64,000 nt of DNA from Bradyrhizobium sp. CB1650 (GCF_029761915.1 NZ_CP121695.1:2819501-2883500), one strand, 5' to 3'; counted from the stretch's first letter, positions 52,864 to 62,981 are shown. Numbers and translations: made by a program. The notes: generated by a model from the letters alone, not told the origin.

Positions 52864-54420
52864 GGCTGGGTGAAAACGCTGCGCTTGATGTGATTCGCGC
52901 GATACAAGTCCCGCACAATTTGCGGGGGCTGGAATGAAGCGCTTCGTCGCGGAGGCGGATCGTGGGCAATTGACGTTATTGCCCGAATGCCTCGACAATT
53001 TCATTGATGAGAGCAACCCTGTTCGGGTGATCGACGTGTTTGTCGATGCGCTTGATTTGGCCGAGTTAGGCTTCGAGGGGGTGAAACCGGCGGCGACCGG
53101 GCGGCCGTCATACCATCCCTCGGTTCTCCTGAAGCTTTACATCTACGGCTATTTGAACCGGCTGCAGTCGAGCCGGCGGCTCGAACGAGAGGCCGGACGC
53201 AATGTCGAGGCCATGTGGCTGCTGGGCCGGCTCGCTCCCGATCACAAGACGATCGCGGACTTTCGCAAAGGCAATGGCCTGGCGCTCCGCAAGGTATGCG
53301 CACGCTTCGTCGAACTCTGCCGTGAAATGGGTCTCCTCGCCACGTCGAGCGTCGGCATCGACGGCAGCAAGTCAAAGAGGTGAACAAGAACTTCACACGG
53401 GCGAAGGTGGAGTGGCGGCGCGCCCAGCTAGAGGAGAGCGTCGCGCGCTATCTGAGCCAACTTGACACGGCCGACCGGCAGGAGCCGGCGGAGGCGCTGG
53501 CGGCCAAGGTGACGAGGCTGACCGAGAAGTTGACGAAGCTGAAGGAAGAAATGGGCAAGCTTGCTGCCTACGAGAAGCAGATGCTTGCTTCGCCCGATCA
53601 GCAAATCTCCCTGACTGATCCCGACAGCCGTTCGATGGCCACGAGCGGCCGCGGCTCCGGGTCGTCGGCTAGAACGTGCAGGTCGCCGTCGACACCGAAC
53701 ATCATTTGATTGTGACGCACGAGGTGACGAACAGCGGTTCCGATCGAGCACAACTCGCCAATATGGCCAAGCAGGCGAAGGCCGTTCTGAAGACCGAAAC
53801 GCTCGAAGCTGTAGCCGATCGCGGCTACTTCAACAGCCCGGAGATCCTCGCGTGCCACGAGGCCGGCATCACGGTAACGCTGCCTAAGCCGCAGACGTCG
53901 GGCGCCAAATCCGAGGGGCGCTTCGGTAAGCAGGACTTTGCGTATTTGCCAGGGGAGGACGCCTATCGGCGTCCGGCTGGGGAGCGATTGCCGTATCGCT
54001 ACACAAACGAAGAAGACGGCAAGATGCTGCGGCGTTACTGGACCACAGCCTGTCAGAATTGTTCGCTCAAATCGCAATGCACGACCGGGTCAGAGCGGCG
54101 GATTACGCGATGGGAACATGAGCAACTGCTCGAGGCTGTGCAGCAGCGCCTTGATGCAAACCCACAAGCTATGCGCCAGCGTCGCGAGACGGTCGAGCAT
54201 CCGTTCGGCACGATGAAGGCCCGCATGGGAGCGACACACTTCCTCACCAAAACCCTCCCAAAAGTAGCCGCCGAGATGGCTCTCTCAGTCCTGGCCTACA
54301 ATCTGACGCGGGTCATGAACATCGTCGGGACCAAGCAATTGATAGCTGCGATCGTCGCCTGAGACCGGGCGCGGTCCTAGCTTCTCGACCGACGCCCGTT
54401 GAAGCCGTTTTTACACGGCC
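52864..54420 (+). mobile_element. IS1182-family insertion sequence (decayed)
   Basis: Bounded by imperfect inverted ends GGCTGGGTGAAAACGCT (52864-52880) and, at 54403-54420, the complement of GGCCGTGTAAAAACGGCT. The interior is an IS1182 transposase broken by two frameshifts. About 1.56 kb, the usual size for the family. No target duplication could be confirmed. Confidence 0.65.
52934..54362 (+). pseudogene. IS1182-family transposase with two frameshifts
   Basis: Three frames join into one IS1182 transposase. 52934-53383 gives the N-terminal DUF772 part (MKRFVAEADRGQLTLLPECL; GRPSYHPSVLLKLYIYGYLN). About 53380-53665 gives the coiled middle (NKNFTRAKVEWRRAQLEESV; LTEKLTKLKEEMGKLAAYE). 53676-54362 gives the C-terminal DDE part (NVQVAVDTEHHLIVTHEV-like; AVADRGYFNSPEI; the E-region HPFGTMKARMGATHFL). 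The breaks are at about 53380 and 53670. Not expected to be active unless the shifts are sequencing errors. Confidence 0.8.
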
Positions 54421-54500
54421 AAGACCCAAACCGGACCAGTCGGACTCGCTTGCCCGACTAAGCTGAGGCGCTACTATGCTTCCAAAGCATGGGAGCGCAA

Positions 54501-55502
54501 ATGAGGCGACGTGACTTTATCGCGGGAGCTATCTTGGCGATTGGGGCTCCCCACATTATTCGGGCCCAGTCGGTCGGCAGAACGAGGCGGCTCGCAATGG
54601 TTCACGCGAGCGAGAATCCTTCCAGTATGACCGTGAATGGCCGCCCTTCATTCAAGGCTTTTTTCGAGGAGCTCGAACGGCTCGGCTACATCGAAGGCCA
54701 AAACTTGGAAGTCCTGCGGTTTAGCGGGCAAGGGCGTCAAGACGAATATCGGACGGTGACTCGCAAGGCCGTCGACTCCGCACCCGACGTCATTGTCTCG
54801 ATGCACGCCCGTCTCGCGATGTACCTCAAGTCTCAGACGTCGTCGATTCCAATCGTGGCAATCAACAGCGATCCGGTTGCATTGGGTCTGGTCGCAAGTC
54901 TCGCCCGACCTGGCGGGAACATCACTGGCGTCAGCGTCGACGGAGGGCTCGAGATATGGGGCAAGCGGATCGATATCCTGTCCGAAGCGGTCGGTAGGCC
55001 TTCCAAAATGCACTTCCTAACGACATCGCGGCAATGGGGTGCGCCGACCGGCGATGCAATTCGGGACGCAGCCAAACGCGCAGCCATTCCGCTTGCAGTT
55101 GTGCAATTGGTGGGAGATATCGATCAATCAAACTATGCGCGGGCTTTCAAGGGGCTCACTGAGGATGGGGCAGAGGCGCTCCTGGTCTCCGAGGTTGCCG
55201 AGAATATTTCAAATCGAAATCTGATAGTCGAACTTGCGACGCAACATGCTTTGCCGGCAATCTACCCATACCGAGAGTTTGTCGATGTCGGCGGACTTCT
55301 CGCCTATTCGGTCGACCTTCCCGACGCATTGCGTCAGATAGCCCGCCAGGTTGCCAGCATCTTCAACGGCACAAAGCCGGGCGAAATTCCTATCTTCCAG
55401 CCGACCAAGTTCCAGCTTATCGCGAACGTCAAGGCCGCACAGTCCATTCAACGGGCACTGCCGGCCGCGCTGTTGTCCCGCGCGGACGAGGTGATCGAAT
55501 GA
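54501..55502 (+). CDS. Tat-exported ABC transporter substrate-binding protein (TrpX/YtrX-like, PF04392)
   Basis: 333 residues from ATG 54501. The start MRRRDFIAGAILAIGAPHII is a twin-arginine signal. Domain features: FFEELERLGYIEGQNLEV, PIVAINSDPVALGLVASLARPGGNITGVS, ending KAAQSIQRALPAALLSRADEVIE. This is the orphan ABC_sub_bind family that is hugely expanded in Bradyrhizobium and relatives. No transporter partners nearby; ligand unknown. It lies between the IS1182 element and the right 96-base repeat. Confidence 0.85.
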   Translation: MRRRDFIAGAILAIGAPHIIRAQSVGRTRRLAMVHASENPSSMTVNGRPSFKAFFEELERLGYIEGQNLEVLRFSGQGRQDEYRTVTRKAVDSAPDVIVSMHARLAMYLKSQTSSIPIVAINSDPVALGLVASLARPGGNITGVSVDGGLEIWGKRIDILSEAVGRPSKMHFLTTSRQWGAPTGDAIRDAAKRAAIPLAVVQLVGDIDQSNYARAFKGLTEDGAEALLVSEVAENISNRNLIVELATQHALPAIYPYREFVDVGGLLAYSVDLPDALRQIARQVASIFNGTKPGEIPIFQPTKFQLIANVKAAQSIQRALPAALLSRADEVIE

Positions 55503-55526
55503 TGCTGCGCTGCACGAGTCCGCCTT

Positions 55527-55622
55527 TGGCCCTGAGCCGAACAACGCAACAGCCGCTGTCATGTCGGCTGGCTGCGGGAAACCGGACTCCGCAGGATCGT
55601 TGGGCCGACTGCCGCTTTTGAC
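55527..55622 (+). repeat. 97-base direct repeat, right copy
   Basis: Homologous to 52764-52860; begins 25 bases after the stop of the binding protein. In the right copy the sequence runs on into TCAAGGCGG, in the left copy into the IS1182 end. Confidence 0.8.
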
Positions 55623-55698
55623 TCAAGGCGGTCGCCCCCTTTGAAATGGACAATCAGTCGCCGTGCCCGCCGGTCTCAGGCACGGCGGAGTTCACGCG

Positions 55699-56286
55699 TC
55701 ACCGCGCGCTGCCCGTCGTAAGCTCTTCCGAGTGCACCGGGATCATCAGGTGCTCGTTGGGCTTGCCGGGGAACATGACATAGGGCTGGGTCGGGTCTTT
55801 GACATCCAGATCGCGCGGATAGGGACTGAGCATCTCGCGTGCTGCGCCGCCGACGATCATCACATGCGGCCCGGTCTGGACCCAATGCTGGTGCGTGTGG
55901 CGTTCGGCGTGATCATGATTGCTCGTGCCGGTGTCGCCGGCCAGCATGAAAATTAAGCCAATCTTATTCGGCGGTGTCTGTTTGGCCTGCAGAGCTTTGC
56001 GCCATTCCATGGCGTTCTGGTCATCGCATTCGGGCGTACCGTCGTTGCCGATAAAACACGTGAAGCCGTTCGATCCGGTTTGGACGGTCTTGGAAGACCC
56101 ATCCGGCTGCGGCATGGTGATCGTCGCGTTGTTCACGACCGACGCCGGGGCGGCGGTCTTCGCCTTGGCGATGTACTCTGGTTCGGTCTTCGGGACTTCC
56201 TCGGTTGGAAGAGCCGATGCCGACGTGATGAGGGCTGCCGAAGCTACGCAGAACCCAACCGACGCGAGAGCGTAAAGCCTCTTCAT
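55699..56286 (-). CDS. Secreted hypothetical protein, 195 aa
   Basis: Signal peptide (MKRLYALASVGFCVASAALI, cleavage near ASA-LP). The mature protein has a Cys pair (GFTCFIGNDGTPECDDQNAMEW) and a C-terminal half rich in His and Met (DTGTSNHDHAERHTHQHWVQ, then GPHVMIVGGAAREML and FPGKPNEHLMIP). The His-rich stretch next to copper genes makes metal binding plausible. Probably periplasmic. It is transcribed away from the copper cluster. Function not established. Confidence 0.6.
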   Translation of the reverse strand: MKRLYALASVGFCVASAALITSASALPTEEVPKTEPEYIAKAKTAAPASVVNNATITMPQPDGSSKTVQTGSNGFTCFIGNDGTPECDDQNAMEWRKALQAKQTPPNKIGLIFMLAGDTGTSNHDHAERHTHQHWVQTGPHVMIVGGAAREMLSPYPRDLDVKDPTQPYVMFPGKPNEHLMIPVHSEELTTGSAR

Positions 56287-56611
56287 AGCTTACCTCCTGT
56301 GGTGTAACCGGCATCAATTCTACCCCTAAAACCAAGTGAGTGCGTAGCTAAGAGCCGGAGTGCGCCAAGATGTCTCGTTGTTGCGACGGCTGTTGTTGGC
56401 CCTTTCTGCCATTTCGCGTGCGCGCAACAATGCGGTCGCTTTAGGTCCGTTTTGCGCCACGACTGGCCATCCTCGAATGGCGCTTGAGCCCGTCCAGATC
56501 GTTGGTGCGTACTGATCGATAAGACACTAAGACGCATTGTGCCGTACGCACGTCCCGGGTGGCTCGACCCCGACGGCGCACGGTGCTAAGCTTCGTCGCG
56601 GATGGGCAAAA
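56287..56611. other. Divergent promoter region of the copper cluster
   Basis: 325 bases between the reverse His-rich protein and the forward DUF2946 gene. It should contain both promoters. No CueR-type or CopY-type palindrome stands out to the eye. Confidence 0.35.
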
Positions 56612-56980
56612 ATGCCTCGACGGCTAAAGAAAATTTTTCCGATCGTCGTGCTCGCGCTGGCGATGCAGATCCTGGCGCCGATCGCGGCCTGCTGGGCCGC
56701 GGCAAGCGCGGTGGCCGATCCGCTGCAATCAGCAGGCATTTGCCACAGTGACGCGACCACGGGTTTAGGCCATCAAGATCGTGGGCAATACGCACATGAT
56801 GGCCTTTGCGCGATCTGCATGTCCCATGCGGGCACGGCCGTTGACGCGCCAAAGCCCGTCGCCTTCTTTGAGCTTGTCCGTCAGTTCCGGCCAATTCTTT
56901 GGACTGACGCGAGACTGATGCTCGGATCATCCCGCACCGGCTCGAATACCCAGGCGCGTGCCCCTCCGCGGTTGGCGTGA
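56612..56980 (+). CDS. DUF2946-like secreted protein
   Basis: 122 residues. Basic start MPRRLKKIFPIVVLALAMQI and signal segment, with a conserved AHDGLCAICMSHAG (Cys-X-X-Cys with flanking His) near residue 70. This motif is typical of DUF2946 proteins found next to copper genes in proteobacteria. Probably a periplasmic or membrane-tethered copper-related factor. First gene of the forward copper cluster. Confidence 0.65.
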   Translation: MPRRLKKIFPIVVLALAMQILAPIAACWAAASAVADPLQSAGICHSDATTGLGHQDRGQYAHDGLCAICMSHAGTAVDAPKPVAFFELVRQFRPILWTDARLMLGSSRTGSNTQARAPPRLA

Positions 56981-57032
56981 GCATGGCGGCCAATGGCCGC
57001 TGCACCTGCACGTCAACTTGCGGAGACCTTCC

Positions 57033-58021
57033 ATGTCAATCTGCTATGCGCGTGCGGGCCTTTGGGGCGCCGTTATTGCACTTATTCCGTTCTCCGGAAG
57101 CAGTGCCCACGAAATCGTTGGCAATCGCTTCTTTCCGGCCACGCTCGGCATCGACGATCCCGGAGTGAATGACGAGATGTCGCTTCCCACCGTCGATAGT
57201 TTCAAAACCGGCGATATTCCGCCGGTGCGACCGCGCGACATCTCCGCCGAGTTCTCCAAGCGGATCACCGAGGATTTGCAATATCGTTTAGCACGACCTA
57301 CACCTTCCTCGGCCCAATCGATCCGACAGCGGCCGGTGGCTTCCAGAACCTGGAGACCTTGTTCAAATATCGGGTGTTCAAAAGCCCCGAGCATGAGTTC
57401 GTGATGTCGGTAGGCTTAGGCATGGAATGGGGCGGCACCGGCTCCTCCACTGTGGGCGCCGAACCCTTCAACACCTACACGCCGACGCTCTTCTTCGGCA
57501 AAGGGCTGGGCGATCTGCCGGACACGTTGTCGTGGCTCAGGCCGGTCGCGATCACCGGCCAGGTCGGCTATGTAATTCCGGGGCGGAATTTCACGACGAC
57601 CTTCGGGGTTGATCCCGACACCGGCGCCTTGACTGCCGACACCGAGTTCAACCCGCGTGTGCTGAACTGGGGTGGGACCATTCAATACAGCATGCCCTAT
57701 CTGAAATCGTCCGTGGTCGATCTGGGCCTGCCGGATTTCATCAACCACCTGATGCCGTTGGTCGAGGCCAATCTGCAGACGCCGGTGTCGAACACCCTGA
57801 CCTCGGGAACGTTGACTACCGGTACGATCCAACCCGGCGTGCTCTGGGTCGGCAACAAGTTTCAGGTCGGTGTCGAGGCGCTGATCCCGATCAACCCGCA
57901 AAGTGGCAGGAATGTCGGCGTGATCGCGCAGCTGCACCTCTACCTCGATGACATCGACCCGCGCGGGATCGGCAAACCGCTGTTCGGCAGTCCGGTCCAA
58001 GCCCCTTTCCAAGGTATTTGA
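57033..58021 (+). pseudogene. Outer-membrane-like protein of the copper cluster, frameshifted
   Basis: ATG 57033 gives a signal peptide (MSICYARAGLWGAVIALIPF; cleavage near SSA-HE) and then ISAEFSKRITED. At about 57276 one base appears to be missing: the next frame continues AISFSTTYTFLGPIDPTAAG and runs to 58021 with beta-strand-rich sequence (VMSVGLGMEWGG, VAITGQVGYVIPG, GVLWVGNKFQVGVEALIPIN). The whole looks like a beta-barrel or transporter-associated outer-membrane protein of about 330 residues. It sits between the DUF2946 gene and copC, ending 2 bases before copC. Confidence 0.6.
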
Positions 58022-58023
58022 CC

Positions 58024-58380
58024 ATGCGACGTTCGTCTCTGATTGGACTCGCTCCGCTCTTGCTTGTGCTCGGAACCGGCGCGGCGCAGGCGCACGCGTT
58101 CCTCGACCATGCTGAGCCGCGCGTCGGCAACAAGGTCGGAAGTCCTCCGCGCCAGGTGACTTTGTGGTTCACCCAAAACCTGGAGCCCGCCTTCTCCAGC
58201 ATCACCGTCACCAATGCCGCTGGCGAACGCGTTGACAGCGGCAAGGCGCGCGTCAGCGGCAGCCAGATGTCGGTTTCGTTGCGGTCGGGAGGCAGCGGCA
58301 CCTATCATGTGAACTGGCACGTGCTATCGGTGGACACACACACGACCGAGGGCAGCTTTACTTTCCAGGTCGGCCAGTAA
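58024..58380 (+). CDS. copC: Copper resistance protein CopC
   Basis: 118 residues from ATG 58024. Signal peptide ends at GAAQA, leaving His as the first mature residue (HAFLDHAEPRVG), which together with the distal SVDTHTTEG segment gives the His1-Asp-His Cu(II) site of CopC. No Met-rich Cu(I) loop is seen, so it is a Cu(II)-only type. Periplasmic copper carrier working with the membrane protein CopD encoded 18 bases downstream. Length is typical. Confidence 0.88.
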   Translation: MRRSSLIGLAPLLLVLGTGAAQAHAFLDHAEPRVGNKVGSPPRQVTLWFTQNLEPAFSSITVTNAAGERVDSGKARVSGSQMSVSLRSGGSGTYHVNWHVLSVDTHTTEGSFTFQVGQ

Positions 58381-58398
58381 CGGCATTTAGGAAAGCCC

Positions 58399-59535
58399 AT
58401 GAGCTGGTTCGGATCGGAGATCGACGGACCCCTTGTTCTGACGCGCGCGATCCATTTCGCGGCAACGGCGACCACGGCCGGCGCCTTGATTTTCCGAGGT
58501 CTTGTGGCTGAACCGGCGTTACGCGGGGCGGCATCGGCGGCCCCGCTTCTCGACAAGCAGGTCCGATCAGTGGCGTGGATCGGGCTCGCCGTCACCGTGG
58601 TCTCCGGGCTGACCTGGGTGCTGTTGCTGACGATGTCATTGAGCGATGAGGGCCTCGGCGAAGCGGTGATGTCAGGGGCGCTGCGCGACGTACTCAATTT
58701 GACGCAGTTTGGATTGGTGTCACAGGTCCGCTTGGCACTCGCGATCACGCTGGCGATCTGTTTGGTCCTCAAATGCTGGGCGTTGTGGCGTTGGCTCGCG
58801 CTCGCGGCGGCCGTAGGTCTGGTCGCTGCCATCGCCTGGACCGGACATGCTGCGTCGACGCCCTTCACATTGGGGGACCTGCATCTCGCGAGCGATGCGC
58901 TACATCTTGTCGCCGCCTCAGCCTGGATCGGTGGCTTGGTGCCGCTCGTGCTGTTGCTCGGCGTAACCAGGTGCCATCGGGCCTGGGCCTCGCTGGAACT
59001 TGACGCCGTCAGGCGGTTTTCAACGCTCGGCGTTGTCTCTGTGGCGGTGCTGATTCTGTCGGGGTTCGTCAACGCCTGGATCTTAGTCGGTTCGTTCCGC
59101 GGCCTGGCTGTGACCTTCTATGGGCAGCTCCTGATGCTCAAGCTTGCTGCCTTCGCCGCGATGCTGGCTTTCGCGGCGTCCAACCGCTTCGTCCTGACGC
59201 CGCGGCTGGCCCTTGCGTCCGACAAGGCGCGGCGGGATGCGCTTCGCGTCATCTCGCGCAATACATTGATCGAGATTGTTTTGGGGCTCTCGATCTTCGC
59301 CATGGTCGGCGTGCTGGGCACGCTGCATCCCGCCGCTCATCTCGTAACTGAAACGATAAAGCCGGAGGCAACACATGCAAATCAGAAAACTCACTCTCGC
59401 AGCGATCGGGAGGGTCGTTCACTTCCGGACTTGATGCTGTTGTCTAATCGCTGCCGGGGCGTCAAGCATATAATCCCTGAGGAGACACTGCCGGGTGCAT
59501 GGTTGTCTTCGCGGTCGGCATCAGCCGCCGCATGA
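58399..59535 (+). CDS. copD: Copper transport protein CopD (C-terminus altered)
   Basis: About eight membrane helices; CopD features such as LVLTRAIHFAATATTAGALI at the start, AWTGHAAST, SDALHLVAASAWIGGLVPLVL and the C-terminal FYGQLLMLKLAAFAAMLAFA. CopD moves copper delivered by CopC across the inner membrane. Homology ends around residue 325 (LGTLHPAAHLV). The last 50 codons (HANQKTHSRSDREG and on) overlap a downstream gene start in another frame and look like read-through into foreign DNA, so the native end may be lost. Confidence 0.82.
   Translation: MSWFGSEIDGPLVLTRAIHFAATATTAGALIFRGLVAEPALRGAASAAPLLDKQVRSVAWIGLAVTVVSGLTWVLLLTMSLSDEGLGEAVMSGALRDVLNLTQFGLVSQVRLALAITLAICLVLKCWALWRWLALAAAVGLVAAIAWTGHAASTPFTLGDLHLASDALHLVAASAWIGGLVPLVLLLGVTRCHRAWASLELDAVRRFSTLGVVSVAVLILSGFVNAWILVGSFRGLAVTFYGQLLMLKLAAFAAMLAFAASNRFVLTPRLALASDKARRDALRVISRNTLIEIVLGLSIFAMVGVLGTLHPAAHLVTETIKPEATHANQKTHSRSDREGRSLPDLMLLSNRCRGVKHIIPEETLPGAWLSSRSASAAA
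59375..59434 (+). pseudogene. Remnant of a further copper-cluster gene start
   Basis: ATG 59375 with GGAGG eight bases upstream opens a signal-peptide-like MQIRKLTLAAIG, then the sequence loses hydrophobicity (RVVHFRT) and stops. This looks like the first dozen codons of a secreted protein whose remainder was removed near 59410, where mobile-element DNA begins. Confidence 0.4.
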
Positions 59536-59672
59536 TGGAGCTTCGCGGGACGAGCCTTCAATGTGGACGACGCACTTTGCTGAGTCAGCAATGCAACAGC
59601 ATCAGCGGAATGGCTCGGCTCACGTCCCGGCAGGGACGCCTTAGGCGTTCGGGTTCCGAACGCGATCTGGAC

Positions 59673-60698
59673 TTATGCGGCGGCTCCGGCATTCGGGTTA
59701 AACAGCTCGCCGGTCTTAAGCATCGTATGCATTATTACCGCCAGTTTGCGCGCCACAGCCACGGCAGCTCTTTTGAAGCCGATCCTCTCCCGGAGCTGCA
59801 GACCCCACGTGCGCAGCGTGCTGTGAGTTGAGCTGCGCGTCAGAATGACCGCCGCCGCTTCGTAGAGAAGCCCTCGCAAATTGTGGTCGCCACGTCGGGA
59901 TATATGGCCGTCATAATCGACTTCTCCGGATTGGTAGCGGCGCGTTGTTAGCCCGATCCACGCACCGACAGATCGGGACTTCCTGAAGTTGTCAGGCTCC
60001 TCAATTGCTGTGGTAAAGGAGGTTGCGGTGATCGCACCGATGCCAGGAATCGACATGAGGATGCGGCAAGCCTGACTCTTGCGCGCGTCCCGCACCAATT
60101 GGCGTCCGAGTTCGGCGGCGCGGAGGCGAATGCCGCGCCAGGCTTCCAGCATCGGCAGCACGATGGATGCAAGTCCGTCCTGGTCGGCAAGAAGGCTCCG
60201 CACATTCTTCTCGAAGGTGCTTCCCTTTCCGGCGGGAACGAGCAGACCGAAGGTTTTCATGACACCGCGGATCTGGTTGGAAAGCTCGGTAGTGATTCGG
60301 ACCAGCCGCGTCCGCGCTGCGACAAGCGTGCGGGTCAGCATGCTGTCGAAGCCCTTCACACGCACCTCACGAAAGAACCCGACTTCCGCGAGCTGCGCCA
60401 GACCATCGGCGTCGTTCGCGTCCGGCTTATTCGTTGCCATATCGAGCGCCGCTTTAGCATGGCGCGCATCGATGCAGATCGCCGGCAACCCTTCGGTGCG
60501 CAGAGAATGATAGAACCATACCGACAGCGGTCCGGTCTCGAATACCACGCGTTTCACGGATGGCGCCCGCTTGCGGATAAGCTCGGCGACAATGCTGGGA
60601 TCAGATGCGCACTTGCCGCGCCAGATCCGTTCACCTGCTCGGCGGATCGAGACTGCCGTCTCTTTCATCGACACGTCGAGACCAATATACTCTTCCAT
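59673..60698 (-). CDS. IS110-family transposase
   Basis: 341 residues from the ATG at 60698. N-terminal DEDD domain: first Asp in EEYIGLDVSMKETA, Glu in VVFETGPLS, and the Asp pair in NKPDANDADGLAQLAEVGFF. C-terminal transposase_20 domain: ILMSIPGIGAITATSF, VGAWIGLTTRRYQSGEVDY, and a conserved Ser in GLLYEAAAVILTRSST. IS110 enzymes are guided by a bridge RNA from the element's non-coding end. The frame is intact, so the element could be active. The flanks at 59535-59672 and 60699-60911 should hold the ends and bridge RNA. Confidence 0.88.
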   Translation of the reverse strand: MEEYIGLDVSMKETAVSIRRAGERIWRGKCASDPSIVAELIRKRAPSVKRVVFETGPLSVWFYHSLRTEGLPAICIDARHAKAALDMATNKPDANDADGLAQLAEVGFFREVRVKGFDSMLTRTLVAARTRLVRITTELSNQIRGVMKTFGLLVPAGKGSTFEKNVRSLLADQDGLASIVLPMLEAWRGIRLRAAELGRQLVRDARKSQACRILMSIPGIGAITATSFTTAIEEPDNFRKSRSVGAWIGLTTRRYQSGEVDYDGHISRRGDHNLRGLLYEAAAVILTRSSTHSTLRTWGLQLRERIGFKRAAVAVARKLAVIMHTMLKTGELFNPNAGAAA

Positions 60699-61652
60699 GG
60701 CTGTTCTCCATTCGATGCTTGGGCCCGGCGTCCAGTCGTGAGCCCGTATTTCCATCCTATCGGGGAACAGCCACCAGCTTCCATTGTCGGTTGGGACTGA
60801 TTCAGGGGCGACTCGCTCCCGCGATTACCCCATGTGGACGGCTCCCCACCGGCACGAGAGTGCCAAGGAATGGGCGCCGTCTGAGGCTCCCACGATTCGG
60901 AGGAGCAGCCTATGCAGTCGATTTCGACAATCGGTCTCGATATCGCCAAGTCGGTCTTTCAAGTGCATGGCGTTGATGCAGCCGGCCAAGTGGTCCTGCG
61001 CCGTCAGTTGAGGCGCCGCCACGTCCTGGCATTTTTCCAGAAGCTGGCGCCATGCCTGGTAGGCATCGAGGCGTGTGCATCATCGCACCATTGGTCTCGC
61101 GAGCTGCAGGCGCTGGGGCATACGGTACGATTGATGCCTCCGGCCTATGTGAAGCCCTACGGTGCGCCCCGACGGCGCGCATTACCAGTGGAGGAAGGAT
61201 CCACCCAGAGAATTGTCGATTGATCTGGTAGCTGACGAGCGGTCTGGACGAGCAATCGGACGGACCGAAGCCTCGTGACAAAGGTCGCCTTGGGCGGCCG
61301 AGCAATCCAGCGGGCCGTAACGTGAGTGAAGCCTGAGCACGCCTCGAAAGTTACGATGTGAATGCCGACCCGATCGTATGGCGGGGAAGGCCGCGCCGAC
61401 AGGGAAGCAATCGACGCATGCACCTGTCTGGTTCACCGGGGTAATGGGCACGGCACGCTGGAAAGGTAGTGCGGGTAATCGGGGGAGACCCGTCTTGGTC
61501 GAAGGTCGCGCCTTCAGCATTGAGTAGTCGATGGACCGGACGGGAGTCGGACAGGGTCATAGGTACCGATGAAACCGGGTAATTCCGGTGGAGGAAAGGA
61601 CCCTGACTTCAGGTGCGCTTTTGAAGATGGCGAGGGAAAGGGTAGATTGGCG

Positions 61653-62968
61653 ATGAGCCTTGAAACGCCCGATAAGATCAGGAGCCTTCAGAGAAAGCTT
61701 TATTGCAAGGCGAAGGCGGAGCCTGCCTTCCGCTTCTACGTGCTGTACGACAAGATTTGCCGCGAGGACATTCTGAGCCACGCCTACAAGCTGGCCCGCG
61801 CCAATGCGGGTGCGCCAGGAGTGGACGGAACAACTTTCGAGCAAATCGACGCGTCGGGACTCGAAGCATGGTTGGCTGGCCTGCGCGATGAACTCGTCAC
61901 GAAGACTTACCGGCCCGATCCAGTACGGCGGGTGATGATCCCGAAGCCCGGCGGCGGCGAACGTCCGCTCGGTATCCCAACAATCCGGGACCGAGTCGTC
62001 CAAGCTGCCGCAAAGATTGTGCTGGAGCCGATCTTCGAGGCGGATTTCGAGGATGGCGCTTATGGATATCGCCCGCGTCGCAACGCGGTCGATGCCGTCA
62101 AGGAAGTGCACCGGCTTGTGTGCCGGGGCTACACGGACGTTGTTGACGCCGATTTGTCGAAATATTTCGACACGATTCCGCACTCGGACCTCCTCAAATC
62201 GGTGGCCCGACGCATCGTCGACCGGAATGTGCTGCGGCTGATTAAGTTATGGCTGCGAGTACCGGTCGAGGAGCGGGATAGCGACGGGAAACGGCGCATG
62301 AGCGGCGGTAAGAGCAACAAGCGTGGCACGCCACAGGGCGGTGTCATCAGTCCGCTGCTCTCCGTCATCTACATGAACCGGTTCCTGAAACATTGGCGTC
62401 TCAGCGGTCGGCGTGAAGCATTCCATGCCCAGGTTATCTCCTATGCCGACGACTTCGTCATTCTCAGCCGCGGCCACGCGGAGGAGGCATTGACGTGGAC
62501 GAAAGCGGTGATGACCAAGCTTGGGTTGACGCTCAACGAGACTAAAACCTCGGTGAAGAATGCCCGACTGGAAAGCTTTGACTTCCTTGGGTACACGCTC
62601 GGACCCCGCCGCTTCCGCAATGGGGGACGATGGTATCTTGGCGCGGCTCTTCCAAGAAAAGCGTGCTGCGGATCAAGAGGAAGGTCAGCGTACTGCTGAC
62701 GCCGGGCAACAAGGGCGCTTGGCCCGAAGTACAAGCACGACTGAACCGCCTTCTGCGCGGCTGGTCCGCTTACTTCAACTATGGCTCTCTTGCTACGGCT
62801 CATCAGGCCGTTGATCGACACGTCTTCGACCGCGTGCTCGCCTTTCTGCGCAGACGACATAAGACGCCAGGACGTGGCGTCAGACGGTTCTCTGATCAGT
62901 TCTATGGGAACCCTGGCGTACTTGTGCTGAACCGCGTGCGCAAAGTGTCGCCGACGTGCGCCTTGTGA
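61653..62968 (+). pseudogene. ltrA: Group II intron reverse transcriptase/maturase, one frameshift
   Basis: ATG 61653 (MSLETPDKIRSLQRKLY). RT blocks: GVDGTTFEQID, a palm start RPLGIPTIRDRVVQAA, FEDGAYGYRPRRNAVDAVKE, DADLSKYFDTIPH, GTPQGGVISPLL and the catalytic YADDFVIL. The frame then shifts near 62645; the alternate frame 62640-62968 supplies the maturase domain (SVLRIKRKVSVLLTPGNKGA; LNRLLRGWSAYFNYG) and the end VRKVSPTCAL. No HNH endonuclease domain. About 438 codons in all. If the shift is real, the intron needs a maturase in trans. Confidence 0.82.
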
Positions 62969-62981
62969 CGAAACCTGTCGG

